DNA of 64,000 nt from Thalassobius sp049116315 (GTDB taxonomy: Bacteria; Pseudomonadota; Alphaproteobacteria; Rhodobacterales; Rhodobacteraceae): the NCBI GenBank assembly GCA_049116315.1, contig JAGDZD010000007.1, positions 186,001-250,000 on the forward strand. The letters run 5' to 3'. The notes below the pieces were generated by a model. The model ran no database searches. It worked only from the letters and a program-made list of their open reading frames with translations, and was not told the origin of the DNA. Each line of letters starts with the position of its first letter. Position 1 is the first letter of the stretch. Positions 1 to 9,007 of this stretch are shown piece after piece. Both the position numbers and the translations under genes were made by a program.

Positions 1-275
1 AAGACGCCAACGGCGTGATGCAGATGCTGCACATCGAAGAAGGGTTTACTGTGGCTGACGGTGAAATGCTGGAGCTGAAGCGCGGCGGCAAACACGTCAT
101 GTTGATGGGGCTGACCGCACCGTTTGAGCAAGACAAGATGCTGTCGCTGACCTTGAGCTTTGAGCATGCTGGAGATGTTGTGGTTGAGCTGCCTGTGGAT
201 CTGGCCCGTAAGCCTGGCAAAGATGCGCATGGCGCCCATGGCGATCACGCCGGACATGGTGAAATGAAGCATTAA
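1..275 (+). CDS. PCu(A)C-family copper chaperone, C-terminal part
   Basis: The reading frame is open from base 3, so the start lies outside the window and only about 91 C-terminal residues are visible. The segment contains an M..H..M-rich beta-strand pattern (MQMLH near the start, then KHVM about 22 residues later) like the copper-binding signature of the PCu(A)C family, followed by a tail rich in His (HGAHGDHAGHGEMKH), a common extra metal-binding tail. These are periplasmic proteins that deliver Cu(I) to cytochrome c oxidase CuA/CuB sites. Family assignment is by pattern; the signal peptide and the first part of the motif cannot be seen. Confidence 0.75.
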   Translation, partial: DANGVMQMLHIEEGFTVADGEMLELKRGGKHVMLMGLTAPFEQDKMLSLTLSFEHAGDVVVELPVDLARKPGKDAHGAHGDHAGHGEMKH

Positions 276-282
276 CCCTACT

Positions 283-323
283 GGGGACGTGTCTCCTCGG
301 GCGGCGGTGCCGCCGTCGTCCCC
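283..323 (+). terminator. nested hairpin after the copper chaperone gene
   Basis: GGGGAC (283-288) pairs with GTCCCC (318-323), and inside it GGCGGC (300-305) pairs with GCCGCC (309-314) around a GGT loop. It starts 8 bp after the stop codon. A short CCCTTTT follows at about 334-340. It is a plausible intrinsic terminator for the chaperone gene, although the T tract is short. Confidence 0.45.
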
Positions 324-364
324 CCGTCAGCCGGCCCTTTTGGGGCGCGGCTGTGGCGCGCTGA

Positions 365-1057
365 TCAGGCGGTGCACAGGCTGGCGGCCCAGTTGGGAAC
401 CACTTGGGTGGCCGGTCCAAAATGCGTTTCCGAAAAGTCAGACACTGTGGCGGAGGGGGCAAGGTTCAGCTCCACCGTATGTACGCCCGCGCGCTGCGCG
501 TCCTGACCAAAGGCCGCCGCCGGGTACACCTGCCCGGAGGTGCCAATCGCGGCAAAGATGTCGGCCGTGCGGATTTGATCCCAGATCTGGTCCATGTGGT
601 AGGGCATTTCCCCAAACCAGACGACGTCAGGGCGGGTGGCCGCCGCGCTGCAGGCGGGGCAGGGATCTTGGGACTGCATCTCCTCTGGCGCGGCCCAACG
701 GTGGCCACAGGCGCCGCAAAGGGCTTGGTCGAGCTGGCCATGCATGTGCCACACCTGCTGCGCGCCCGCAGCTTCGTGCAAGGTGTCGACGTTTTGCGTC
801 ACGATGAGCAGGTCAACCGAAGGATCGCGTTCAAGCTGGGCAAGGGCGATATGCGCTGCATTTGGCTGCGCTACGGCGGCTTGTCGGCGGCGTTCGTTGT
901 AAAAGTGGTGCACAAGCTGCGGATTGCGGTCAAACCCTTCGGGCGTGGCCACATCTTCGATCCGATGCTTGGCCCATAGGCCGTCTTCGTCGCGAAATGT
1001 GCCCAGCCCGCTTTCCGCAGATATGCCTGCACCTGTCAAAATAACGATCTTTGTCAT
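365..1057 (-). CDS. cobB: NAD-dependent protein deacylase, sirtuin class III
   Basis: 230 aa, the full length of a compact bacterial sirtuin. It should remove acyl groups from lysine using NAD and release O-acyl-ADP-ribose and nicotinamide, in the cytoplasm. Visible motifs: GAGIS-AESG (9-17), QNVD (88-91), the catalytic His106 in HMHG, and the zinc ligands Cys114/Cys117 and Cys133/Cys136. Tyr53 and Arg56 form the YxxR pair that in E. coli CobB and human SIRT5 favours succinyl/malonyl-lysine, so desuccinylase activity is likely. The start is ATG; the gene is divergent from the phosphatase at 1101 with only 43 bp between them, so the two promoters must overlap. Confidence 0.9.
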   Translation of the reverse strand: MTKIVILTGAGISAESGLGTFRDEDGLWAKHRIEDVATPEGFDRNPQLVHHFYNERRRQAAVAQPNAAHIALAQLERDPSVDLLIVTQNVDTLHEAAGAQQVWHMHGQLDQALCGACGHRWAAPEEMQSQDPCPACSAAATRPDVVWFGEMPYHMDQIWDQIRTADIFAAIGTSGQVYPAAAFGQDAQRAGVHTVELNLAPSATVSDFSETHFGPATQVVPNWAASLCTA

Positions 1058-1100
1058 TTGGGCCTCCTTGCGATACCTAGCGTGTCAAAAGGAGATCGTT

Positions 1101-1553
1101 GTGGCCACTGATATCTTGTTCGTCTGCCTTGGAAATATATGTCGATCTCCTTCGGCTGAGGCGGCGATGCGCAAAATTGCCCCTGCGTTGCAGTTGGACA
1201 GCGCTGGCACTTCGGGATGGCATATCGGCGACCCGCCCTATGGCCCTATGCAAAAGGCGGCGCGCCGCCGGGGTATTGATTTGTCCGATCTGAGCGCGCG
1301 TCAGTTCGTCGGTGCGGATTTTGAGCGGTTTGATCTGATCGTGGCGATGGATCGCGACAATCAACGCGACATCGAGGCGCTGCGACCTCAGGGGAACGAG
1401 ACACCGGTGGTGTTGTTTGCTCCCTATGGTGATCCCGGCCTAAGCGACGTGCCTGATCCCTATTACACGCGGGACTTTGAGGGGGTGTTGGACCTGATTG
1501 AGCAGGCCGCAGCGGCGTTGCTTGCCCAACTTGAGGACAGCGGCCGCGCCTGA
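1101..1553 (+). CDS. low-molecular-weight protein tyrosine phosphatase
   Basis: 150 aa cytoplasmic phosphatase. The P-loop CLGNICRS has the nucleophile Cys9 and Arg15, and the general acid is Asp119 in DPYY, the standard LMW-PTP arrangement. I place the start at GTG 1101 because an AGGAG ribosome site lies at about 1090-1094 and the protein then begins two residues before the first beta strand; an upstream ATG in the same frame lies inside the divergent sirtuin gene and is unlikely. Substrate unknown: it could be a tyrosine kinase of polysaccharide export or arsenate-like substrates, but there is no wzc or ars gene next to it. Confidence 0.9.
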   Translation: MATDILFVCLGNICRSPSAEAAMRKIAPALQLDSAGTSGWHIGDPPYGPMQKAARRRGIDLSDLSARQFVGADFERFDLIVAMDRDNQRDIEALRPQGNETPVVLFAPYGDPGLSDVPDPYYTRDFEGVLDLIEQAAAALLAQLEDSGRA

Positions 1554-1566
1554 AGCACGCATGAAA

Positions 1567-1598
1567 AAGGGGCGCAGGTCCCAGACCCAGCGCCCCTT
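1567..1598 (-). terminator. intrinsic terminator of trpS
   Basis: AAGGGGCGC (1567-1575) and GCGCCCCTT (1590-1598) form a perfect 9-bp stem. On the minus strand the stem is followed by TTTTT, so it is oriented for trpS; it lies between the convergent phosphatase and trpS stops and may act on both. The arm sequence closely resembles the mdh terminator at 57141-57169. Confidence 0.8.
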
Positions 1599-1620
1599 GG
1601 AAATCGTGTGGTTGCGCGCC

Positions 1621-2667
1621 TTAGCTGCGGATCATTCCGACCACGTCATAGGCTTTTGCCAGAATGGGGGAGGCAATTTCGCGTGCGCGATCCGCTCCGC
1701 GTCCCAGAACACGGTCAATTTCAGCAGGGTCTTTCATCAAACGCGACATCTCACCCGAAATCGGCGCCAACTTGGCAACGGCCAGATCTGATAGGATCGG
1801 TTTGAATTCCGAGAACTGCTTGCCGCCCATCTCTGCGAGAACTTGATCGACGCTCTGATCGGCCAAGCCAGCGTAAATGTTCACCAAGTTACGCGCTTCG
1901 GGGCGATCCTTGAGGCCGTCCGCCTCTGAGGGCAATGCCTCGGGGTCGGTTTTCGCCTTACGGATCTTCTTGGCCAAAGTGTCGGCGTCATCCGTCATGT
2001 TGATGCGGCTGGCATCAGATGGGTCTGACTTTGACATCTTTTTGGAGCCGTCGCGCAGGGACATCACGCGCGTTGCCGCCCCTTCGATCACCGGTTCAGG
2101 GATCGGAAAGAAATCAACACCAAAATCGTGATTGAACTTGGTGGCGATATCGCGTGTCAGTTCAACATGCTGTTTTTGATCTTCGCCGACCGGCACGTGA
2201 GTGGCGTGGTAAACCAAGATGTCCGCAGCCATCAAAGCGGGATAGGCAAACAGACCCAAAGAGGCGTTCTGCGAGTTTTTGCCGGCCTTGTCTTTCCACT
2301 GGGTCATGCGCTGCATCCAGCCCATGCGGGCGACACAATTGAACAACCATCCCAACTGGGCGTGCTCGGCGACTTGGGACTGGTTGAACAGGATCGACTT
2401 TTCAGGATCGATGCCGCTTGCCAAATAGCCGGCGGTCAGTTCGCGCGTTTGGCGGCGCAACGCCTCGGGATCTTGCCAGACGGTGATGGCGTGCTGATCC
2501 ACAACGCAATAAATGGTTTCCTGACCGGCGTCTTGCGTGGTCACGAACCGTTTGATCGCGCCCAAGTAATTGCCAAGTGTCAGCCCACCTGAGGGCTGGA
2601 TTCCCGAAAACACCCGCGGTGAAAAAGCGGCGTTTGGGGTGGATTGCGTTTGGACCGCATCCGACAT
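1621..2667 (-). CDS. trpS: tryptophanyl-tRNA synthetase
   Basis: 348 aa class I aminoacyl-tRNA synthetase that charges tRNA-Trp with tryptophan using ATP. The N-terminal nucleotide-binding signature reads PSGGLTLGNYLGA (about 25-37), with Thr in the place of the first His of HIGH, which is usual for many alphaproteobacterial TrpS. The KMSKS loop is at 210-214 and is intact. The start ATG at 2667 is chosen because GGAGAT lies just upstream; a longer in-frame extension to 2739 overlaps the divergent gene's leader and adds residues without family support. Confidence 0.97.
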   Translation of the reverse strand: MSDAVQTQSTPNAAFSPRVFSGIQPSGGLTLGNYLGAIKRFVTTQDAGQETIYCVVDQHAITVWQDPEALRRQTRELTAGYLASGIDPEKSILFNQSQVAEHAQLGWLFNCVARMGWMQRMTQWKDKAGKNSQNASLGLFAYPALMAADILVYHATHVPVGEDQKQHVELTRDIATKFNHDFGVDFFPIPEPVIEGAATRVMSLRDGSKKMSKSDPSDASRINMTDDADTLAKKIRKAKTDPEALPSEADGLKDRPEARNLVNIYAGLADQSVDQVLAEMGGKQFSEFKPILSDLAVAKLAPISGEMSRLMKDPAEIDRVLGRGADRAREIASPILAKAYDVVGMIRS

Positions 2668-2740
2668 GGGGATATCTCCGTCTGGATTTCTGTGCCCTGC
2701 TGGCTTACCCATGGGCCGATGCCTCGTCAAGGAGACCACA

Positions 2741-3424
2741 ATGGATCAAGAGACCGAAAGCCCCGTGAACCCTGTGCCAGCCATCTTGGTTGTGCTGGTG
2801 GTGGCCATTATGGCGGTCGAAGTTGCGTTTTACCTCGGGGCAAACGGAATTGTCGGTGGCCCATCTGCGGTCGGATGGCGTTTGGCCGCGATCCAGAGCT
2901 ATGGGTTTTCTGATGAAGTGTTTGATTGGATGCTCACCAACGGACAGTGGCCCCGCGAACATCTTTTGCGGGTGATCAGCTATGCCTTTTTGCACGCCAG
3001 TTTTGTTCATGCGCTTTTTGCCTGCGTTATTTTGCTGGCCTTGGGCAAAATGGTTGGTGAAGTTGTGGGTCAAATTGCCTTGCTGGCGATCTTTGTGATC
3101 TCAAGCGTGTTTGGCGCCGTTTTCATCAGCCTTGTGCATGATTTTCAACTGCCCTTGATCGGGGCTTATCCCGGTGCCTACGGCATGATTGGGGCGTATA
3201 CCTATCTGCTGTGGTTGCGCCTTGGCATCATGGGAGAGCGTCAGGTGCGGGCCTTTTCATTGATCGGGATGCTGATGGGCATCCAACTGTTGTTTGGCGC
3301 CTTGTTCGGGAGCAGCCCAGACTGGGTGGCCGATGTTGGCGGCTTTGCAGCTGGGGCTTTGGTGATGATCTTTGCCTTGCCGGGCGGATTGCGTCGGATG
3401 CGGGATCGTCTGCGCCATCGCTAG
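2741..3424 (+). CDS. rhomboid-fold membrane protein without catalytic residues
   Basis: 227 aa with about six hydrophobic segments and a rhomboid pattern: His85 and His90 in FLHASFVH, the glycine-rich helix GAYPGAYGMIGAY (141-153) and VADVGGFAAG (196-205). Aligned to active rhomboids (GASG-x-x-x-G-L-L-G-A-Y and AHxGGFxxG), the nucleophile Ser is Tyr143 and the catalytic His is Asp198, so proteolysis is not expected. Inferred role: a pseudo-protease that binds or shields membrane clients. Start ATG 2741 follows AAGGAG; the gene is divergent from trpS. Confidence 0.75.
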   Translation: MDQETESPVNPVPAILVVLVVAIMAVEVAFYLGANGIVGGPSAVGWRLAAIQSYGFSDEVFDWMLTNGQWPREHLLRVISYAFLHASFVHALFACVILLALGKMVGEVVGQIALLAIFVISSVFGAVFISLVHDFQLPLIGAYPGAYGMIGAYTYLLWLRLGIMGERQVRAFSLIGMLMGIQLLFGALFGSSPDWVADVGGFAAGALVMIFALPGGLRRMRDRLRHR

Positions 3425-3427
3425 GGG

Positions 3428-4969
3428 CTAGCCGCGGCGCATCGATTGTTTGAATTCAGACAGGCGGAACGCGCCGAACCATTGGCCAATGACAAAGTAG
3501 CTGCCCATGCCGACGCTGACCAAAACAAGGAGCGCCAGATACCGCCATCCGGCCATGCCCAAGAAGGGGGACAACAATACCATCATGCCCCACAGCACCG
3601 CACCCATTGCGACGGACGCCGCAATGATACGCCAGATGCGTTGACGAAACCGGTTGTCCAGCCGTGCAACATCGCCAAACTGACGGGCACTGCGTGACAA
3701 GAGCACCACCATGACCCAACCGGCAACAATTGCGGCAAAGGCACAAGCCAGCCAGCCGATCAGCGGCGCCAGCCCGATGGCAACAATTGCATTCACCGCC
3801 ATGCCGATCAGGGCAAAGCGGAACGGGGTTTTGGTGTCTTCGCGGGCAAAGAACACCGGTTGCAGGATTTTTTGCATCACAAAAGAGGGCAGGCCCAACC
3901 CATAGATCGCGACCGCCAATGCGATCGACGCTGAATCGTCAGAGGTCAATGCTCCGCGCTCAAACAGAACCGACACCAACGGAAAGGGAATGACGATCAA
4001 CGCCACCGCCGCGGGGATGGTCAGGGCCAAAGAGATCTCGGCGGCGCGGCTGAGCGCGTCGCGTGCGCCAGTGTCGTCCTGCGCCTTTAGGCGGCGTGAC
4101 AGGTCTGGCAAAAGCACGACCCCAATGGCAATGCCAACCACGCCTAACGGCAGTTGGTACAGACGATCTGCTGCATAAAGCCAGCCCACAGCGTGGTCAA
4201 AATAGCTGGCGACCTGTTGGCCAACCAGCAGATTGATTTGCACCACCCCACCGGCCATCGCCGCAGGAACAGCCACTCGCACCAGATGGCGCATCTCGGG
4301 TGACCAGCGTGGGCGCGTGAACGTCAGCTGCAATCCGGCCCGGCGGGCCGCAATCCAGACCAACAGCATCTGCGCGATCCCCGCAAAGGGAATGGTCCAC
4401 ACCAATGCAGTGGCCACTTCAAAGCCAAACAGGATGGCCAGCGTCATGGCTGTTACCAAAAAGATGTTTAACAGCAATGGTGCCGCAGCCGCTGCCGCAA
4501 AGCGCCCATGTGCGTTCAACACACCGGACAACAGCGCGGCCAATGAGATGAACAGAATATAGGGAAAACCGATGCGGCCAAACACAACCGACAGGTCATA
4601 TTGTTCCTGACCCGCAAAGCCAGAGGCCAGAATATAGATCAACCACGGCATGGTCAGCTGGGCCAGCAGCGTCAGGACGACCAACACCGTGGCCAGCCCC
4701 GAAAACGCCTGACTGGCAAAACCGTCGGGATCTTCACCGCCCTCCAATCGTTTGGAGTATTGCGGCACAAAGGCCATGTTAAAGGCCCCTTCGGCGAAGA
4801 ACCGGCGGAACATGTTGGGCAGCCGAAAGGCCACCACAAAGGCTTCGTAGGCGGGCCCTGTGCCAAGATACGCCAAGATCATAGCATCGCGGACAAAGCC
4901 CAAAATGCGGCTGGCCATGGTCCACATACCGACGGTGAGGAAGCCAGAAACCAACCGGATGGGCTTCAT
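3428..4969 (-). CDS. murJ: lipid II flippase MurJ
   Basis: 513 aa polytopic membrane protein of the MOP exporter superfamily, with about 14 hydrophobic segments. It flips the peptidoglycan precursor lipid II across the inner membrane. The N-terminal segment (GMWTMASRILGFVRDAMIL) is the recognisable MurJ start with the Arg of TM1 needed for transport. The ATG overlaps the glnD stop by 4 bp (ATGA), so the two genes are translationally coupled, as in many Alphaproteobacteria. Length is normal for the family. Confidence 0.95.
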   Translation of the reverse strand: MKPIRLVSGFLTVGMWTMASRILGFVRDAMILAYLGTGPAYEAFVVAFRLPNMFRRFFAEGAFNMAFVPQYSKRLEGGEDPDGFASQAFSGLATVLVVLTLLAQLTMPWLIYILASGFAGQEQYDLSVVFGRIGFPYILFISLAALLSGVLNAHGRFAAAAAAPLLLNIFLVTAMTLAILFGFEVATALVWTIPFAGIAQMLLVWIAARRAGLQLTFTRPRWSPEMRHLVRVAVPAAMAGGVVQINLLVGQQVASYFDHAVGWLYAADRLYQLPLGVVGIAIGVVLLPDLSRRLKAQDDTGARDALSRAAEISLALTIPAAVALIVIPFPLVSVLFERGALTSDDSASIALAVAIYGLGLPSFVMQKILQPVFFAREDTKTPFRFALIGMAVNAIVAIGLAPLIGWLACAFAAIVAGWVMVVLLSRSARQFGDVARLDNRFRQRIWRIIAASVAMGAVLWGMMVLLSPFLGMAGWRYLALLVLVSVGMGSYFVIGQWFGAFRLSEFKQSMRRG

Positions 4970-7731
4970 GAACGGGCCCTCTCGGCGCCTTTCTCGATGG
5001 CTTTGCGCAGTTTCTTCTCTAGCGATTTTTGCTTTTGAGCAGAGTGGAACTTTAGCCCGAACATGTCTTTGACATAAAAGCTGTCGACCACTTGTTCGCC
5101 ATAGGTCACGATCATCGCGCTGGCGATATAGACGTTGCTGCCGGCCAGTGTGCGGGTCAGATCAAAGAGCAAGCCGGGGCGATCGCGGGTGTCGACCTCG
5201 ATGATGGTATAGATCTCGGACCCTTCGTTGTCGAAGGTGATCGACGTAGGCACTTTGAACGCGCGCTCGCGTTTTTTGATCTTATCGCGCGACAGCATGG
5301 CTTCGGAGGTTTTGACTTCACCTAGCAAGGTCTTGTGGATCATTTGCGTCAGGCGCGGCAGGCGGCTCACCTCATAGGGGTGACCATCAGAATCCTGAAT
5401 CCAGAACACAGCCGTGACGTAGCCGTCTTTGGTGGTGTAACTGCGCGCGTCAACCACGTTGGCCCCAACCAGCGCCAAAGCGCCGGACAGGCGCGAAAAG
5501 ATGCCGGGGTGATCAATCATCGCAAAACAGGCGCGTGTCGCGTCGCGATTGTCATCAGGGTGCACATCGATGCGCACTTCGTCATCAGGAATGTCACGCA
5601 ATTGCTTGGCAAAGATGGCCTGCGTTGCGGTGTCCAGACCCTGCCAATAAGGCGGATAGTGACGGCCCGTCTCGCGGCGGATCGCGGCGGCATCCCAACC
5701 GTCCAACGCCTTGCGCAGTTTGTTGCGGGCTTCAACGCCGCGATGCTCGCGGTTCAGCTCTTCCATGCCGGTGTCAAGCGCTTGGGCGGTGTCGCGATGC
5801 AACTGGCGCAGCAGAACGGCTTTCCAGTTGTTCCAGGTGCCCGGGCCAACGCCGCGAATGTCGCAAACGGTCAAAACGGTCAGCAAGTCCAAGCGCTTGC
5901 GGGTCTTTACCGCTTTGGCAAAGGCGCGCACGGTTCGAGGATCCGAGATATCGCGCTTCTGCGCCATATCTGACATCAGCAGATGATAGCGCACCAGCCA
6001 CTCAACGGTTTCACTGTCCGCTTTGTTCAGCCCCAAACGCGGCGCCACTTTGCGCGCAATTTTTGCACCCAAAATCGAGTGGTCTTCGTCGCGGCCTTTG
6101 CCGATGTCATGCAACAACAGGGCGACATAGATGACCTTGCGATCAACACCGTCTTTTAGAATTTGACTGGCCAATGGCAGGCTTTCAACCAGATCACCAT
6201 GTTCGATTTCCGACAGGTTGCGGATACATTGGATCGTATGCTCATCCACGGTGTAGTGGTGATACATGTTGAACTGCATCATCGCGACAATCACTTCAAA
6301 CTCGGGGATAAAAGCCGACAAGACCCCAAGTTCGTTCATGCGGCGCAGGGCGCGTTCGGGGTTGCCGTGCTTCAGCATCAGATCCAGAAAGATCCGGCGC
6401 GCCTCTTTGTTGTTGCGCATGTCGTCGTCAATCAGATCAAGATTGGCCACCACCAGACGCATCGCGTCCGGGTGGATCAACATGCCTGTACGCAGCGCTT
6501 CTTCGAAGATGTGCAGCAGATTCAGCTTGTCCGACAGGAAACGGGTTTCGTCATCAACCGCGAGGCGGTTGTGAATGACCTTGTAACCCTTTTTGACACG
6601 GCGATTACGGCGGAAAATGCGTTCCAGCAGCGGTTCACTTTTGACATGCATCGCTTCAAGCTTGGTCAAAAAGATCCGCGTCAGGTCACCCGTTGCCGTG
6701 GCGTGGCGGAAATAGACCTGCATAAAGTGTTCTACAGCCCGCCGACCCCCTTTGTCCGTGTAGCCCATGCGTTCCGCCACTTCGACCTGTAGATCAAAGG
6801 TCAGCTGATCCGAGGCACGGTTGGTCACCAAGTGCAGGTGGCAGCGCACCGCCCACAAAAAGGCCTCAGCCTTTTCGAACGTGTCATACTCTTCGGGTTC
6901 AAAAACGTTCAGATCCACAAGCTCTGCGGTGTATTGAACGTTGTGGACATATTTGGCGATCCAATACAGGGATTGTAGGTCGCGCAGGCCGCCTTTGCCT
7001 TCTTTCACGTTCGGCTCAACCACATAACGCTGTCCACCTTGGCGCGTGTGACGGGCTTCGCGTTCATTCAACTTGGCTTCGATGAACTCGGCGGCGGTGT
7101 TTGTGAACAGATCGGAGGTTAGTTTCTCTGCCAACTCTTCGGCCAAGGGTTCATCCCCCACCAAAAAGCGATGTTCCAGCAGAGCGGTTCGGATGGTGAA
7201 ATCTTCGCGCCCCAGTTTGATACAGTCGCGAATGGTCCGCGAGGCGTGGCCGACTTTCAGCCGCAGATCCCATAGGATGTACAGCATGCTCTCAATAACT
7301 TTTTCGGCCCAAGGTGTGATCTTGGAATGCGTAAGAAACAGCAAATCCACATCGGAATGCGGCGCCATTTCGCCCCGCCCATAGCCGCCCACAGCCACAA
7401 GGCTAAGCCGGTTGTCTGTGCGTGACTTGGGTTGTGGGTTCATCAACGTTGTGGCGATGTCCAGCGCCGACATCACGATGCAGTCGGTCAACCAAGTATA
7501 GGCGCGCGTCGTGGGCGCTGCGGCAAAGGGATTGTCGGTAAACGCCTGCGCAATCTGCGCCATGCCGTTTTTGCGGGCTTCCATTAGGACCCCAACAACA
7601 GCCGAGCGAATTTCACCTTCGTCTGATAACCCTTTGGTTTCGGCGCTCAGCCGATCACGAATGGCGGTTTCGTCGAATATCGAAGAGGCCGGACAGATCA
7701 AACTGTCCGGCGCTTTGGGGAATGTCAGCAT
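4966..7731 (-). CDS. glnD: protein-PII uridylyltransferase / uridylyl-removing enzyme
   Basis: 921 aa bifunctional nitrogen sensor. It uridylylates PII proteins (GlnB/GlnK) when glutamine is low and removes UMP when glutamine is high. Domain order seen: nucleotidyltransferase with GGYGRG (115-120) and metal Asp127/Asp129; a middle HD domain with LLHDIGKGRDEDH for the uridylyl-removing activity; and two ACT domains at about 735-815 and 845-915 (DHPGIFSRL and DRPGLLFDL starts) that bind glutamine. All catalytic signatures are intact. Lies 20 bp after the lpoA-like gene and couples to murJ. Confidence 0.96.
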   Translation of the reverse strand: MLTFPKAPDSLICPASSIFDETAIRDRLSAETKGLSDEGEIRSAVVGVLMEARKNGMAQIAQAFTDNPFAAAPTTRAYTWLTDCIVMSALDIATTLMNPQPKSRTDNRLSLVAVGGYGRGEMAPHSDVDLLFLTHSKITPWAEKVIESMLYILWDLRLKVGHASRTIRDCIKLGREDFTIRTALLEHRFLVGDEPLAEELAEKLTSDLFTNTAAEFIEAKLNEREARHTRQGGQRYVVEPNVKEGKGGLRDLQSLYWIAKYVHNVQYTAELVDLNVFEPEEYDTFEKAEAFLWAVRCHLHLVTNRASDQLTFDLQVEVAERMGYTDKGGRRAVEHFMQVYFRHATATGDLTRIFLTKLEAMHVKSEPLLERIFRRNRRVKKGYKVIHNRLAVDDETRFLSDKLNLLHIFEEALRTGMLIHPDAMRLVVANLDLIDDDMRNNKEARRIFLDLMLKHGNPERALRRMNELGVLSAFIPEFEVIVAMMQFNMYHHYTVDEHTIQCIRNLSEIEHGDLVESLPLASQILKDGVDRKVIYVALLLHDIGKGRDEDHSILGAKIARKVAPRLGLNKADSETVEWLVRYHLLMSDMAQKRDISDPRTVRAFAKAVKTRKRLDLLTVLTVCDIRGVGPGTWNNWKAVLLRQLHRDTAQALDTGMEELNREHRGVEARNKLRKALDGWDAAAIRRETGRHYPPYWQGLDTATQAIFAKQLRDIPDDEVRIDVHPDDNRDATRACFAMIDHPGIFSRLSGALALVGANVVDARSYTTKDGYVTAVFWIQDSDGHPYEVSRLPRLTQMIHKTLLGEVKTSEAMLSRDKIKKRERAFKVPTSITFDNEGSEIYTIIEVDTRDRPGLLFDLTRTLAGSNVYIASAMIVTYGEQVVDSFYVKDMFGLKFHSAQKQKSLEKKLRKAIEKGAERARS

Positions 7732-7751
7732 TGTGAGGTCTTTTGGTTAGA

Positions 7752-8924
7752 TTAAAAGCCAGGACCGGCAAAACTACGCGGGGCGGCATCAATAACCACA
7801 ACGCGCTTTTCTTGAACTTGAGCCACGGCCAAACCGCGTTCGTTGGTGCCATTGCTCAGCAAACGGAAGATCCCACCGACGCCTTGGAACCCGGCGCCCT
7901 GCGTCAGGGCCCCTGCGGTTAACGCATCGCGGTTGCCTGCTTTGACCAAGGCGCCGATCGCCGCGATCCCATCATAGGACAGGCCGCCAATCGGATGCGG
8001 TGAGGTGCCATAAGCGGCGGAATAGCGGCTGCTGAAGCGTTGGGTCAACACCGGGTCAGGCATCGCAAACCATCCGCCTTGGACGCCGGGCAATTCCAGC
8101 GTTTGTGGCGGGATGTCCCAGCGGGTCAAGCCAATGTATTGGGTTTCTGCTGGGTTGACGCCGGCTTCGGACAGCAATTGGGTCATCAGCGGAATAACGT
8201 CTTCTGTTTGGCCCGTCAAAAAGACCGAATCCGCGCCAGAGCCCACCGCCGAGCGAATATCAGGAATGGCGGTGATCACACCTTGTTGCGACAGGTCATA
8301 GCTGACAACCGCAGTTTCGCTGGCGCCAACGTTTTTGCGGATTGCAGCGCGGGCGGCTTCTCCGCCCAGCTGACCTGCAATGCCGTTGTCATGCGCAATG
8401 GCGATACGGCCTTTGCCGGTTGCGGCGGCGTAGCTGATCAAACGATCGGCTGTGTTGTGAAACGTTGGCCCAAGAATAAACAGGTTTCCGCCAGCGATCG
8501 TAGAGTTGTTCGAGAAGGACAGAACATTCACACCGCGCGGGGCCACTGCAACGGCAACCGCATTGGCCGAAGCGGCATAAACTGGGCCGAGGATGATTTT
8601 GGCACCATCTCCGACAGCACTAACCGCTTGGGCCTGTGCCGTGCCGGGGTCACCGGCGGTGTCATAGACCCGCAGATCGATGTTCACACCTTCCAGATCG
8701 GCAATCGCCAAACGGGCCGCGTTTTCGAGGCTCTGAGCCAAAAGGTCGTCCCCGGCATTGCCGCCCCCGCGTGGAACCAGTAAAGCAACCGGAACCGGTG
8801 CGCTGGTGTTGATGGATGGGCCTCCGCCAACTGTGACGGTTTGGCAAGCTGCGACAAGCGCAAGCGCGCTGAGGCCTGCAATCTGTGCGATTGCCTTGCG
8901 GGCTTTCTTGAAAACGGCGAACAT
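7752..8924 (-). CDS. LpoA-like penicillin-binding protein activator lipoprotein
   Basis: 390 aa. The start ATG at 8924 has GGAGGAG upstream and gives a signal peptide ending in the lipobox LVAAC (Cys27), so the mature protein is a lipoprotein. The rest has the periplasmic-binding-protein type I fold of the LpoA/leucine-binding family (for example VALLVPRGGG, ADLEGVNIDLRVYDTAGDPGTA). In this position in Rhodobacteraceae it is usually called a penicillin-binding protein activator, fitting its neighbour murJ. It lacks the N-terminal TPR half of enterobacterial LpoA, so PBP activation is inference. Alternative: an orphan ABC-transporter substrate-binding protein. Confidence 0.75.
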   Translation of the reverse strand: MFAVFKKARKAIAQIAGLSALALVAACQTVTVGGGPSINTSAPVPVALLVPRGGGNAGDDLLAQSLENAARLAIADLEGVNIDLRVYDTAGDPGTAQAQAVSAVGDGAKIILGPVYAASANAVAVAVAPRGVNVLSFSNNSTIAGGNLFILGPTFHNTADRLISYAAATGKGRIAIAHDNGIAGQLGGEAARAAIRKNVGASETAVVSYDLSQQGVITAIPDIRSAVGSGADSVFLTGQTEDVIPLMTQLLSEAGVNPAETQYIGLTRWDIPPQTLELPGVQGGWFAMPDPVLTQRFSSRYSAAYGTSPHPIGGLSYDGIAAIGALVKAGNRDALTAGALTQGAGFQGVGGIFRLLSNGTNERGLAVAQVQEKRVVVIDAAPRSFAGPGF

Positions 8925-9007
8925 GGGCTGAATAACTCCTCCGCGACCGGCGTTAGTGCGGTCTTTGGTCAATGGGGCAATAATAAACACAGTGAGAGAC
9001 GGGTCCA

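Noticed and set aside
97..462. Long open frame on the minus strand over the copper chaperone and sirtuin ends
   Set aside because: Low-complexity Arg/Pro-rich translation that overlaps two real genes; a shadow frame of GC-rich DNA.
8271..8280. GGTGATCACA, a near match to the suc/sdh operator box
   Set aside because: It is single, lies inside the lpoA-like coding region and has no partner 21 bp away.
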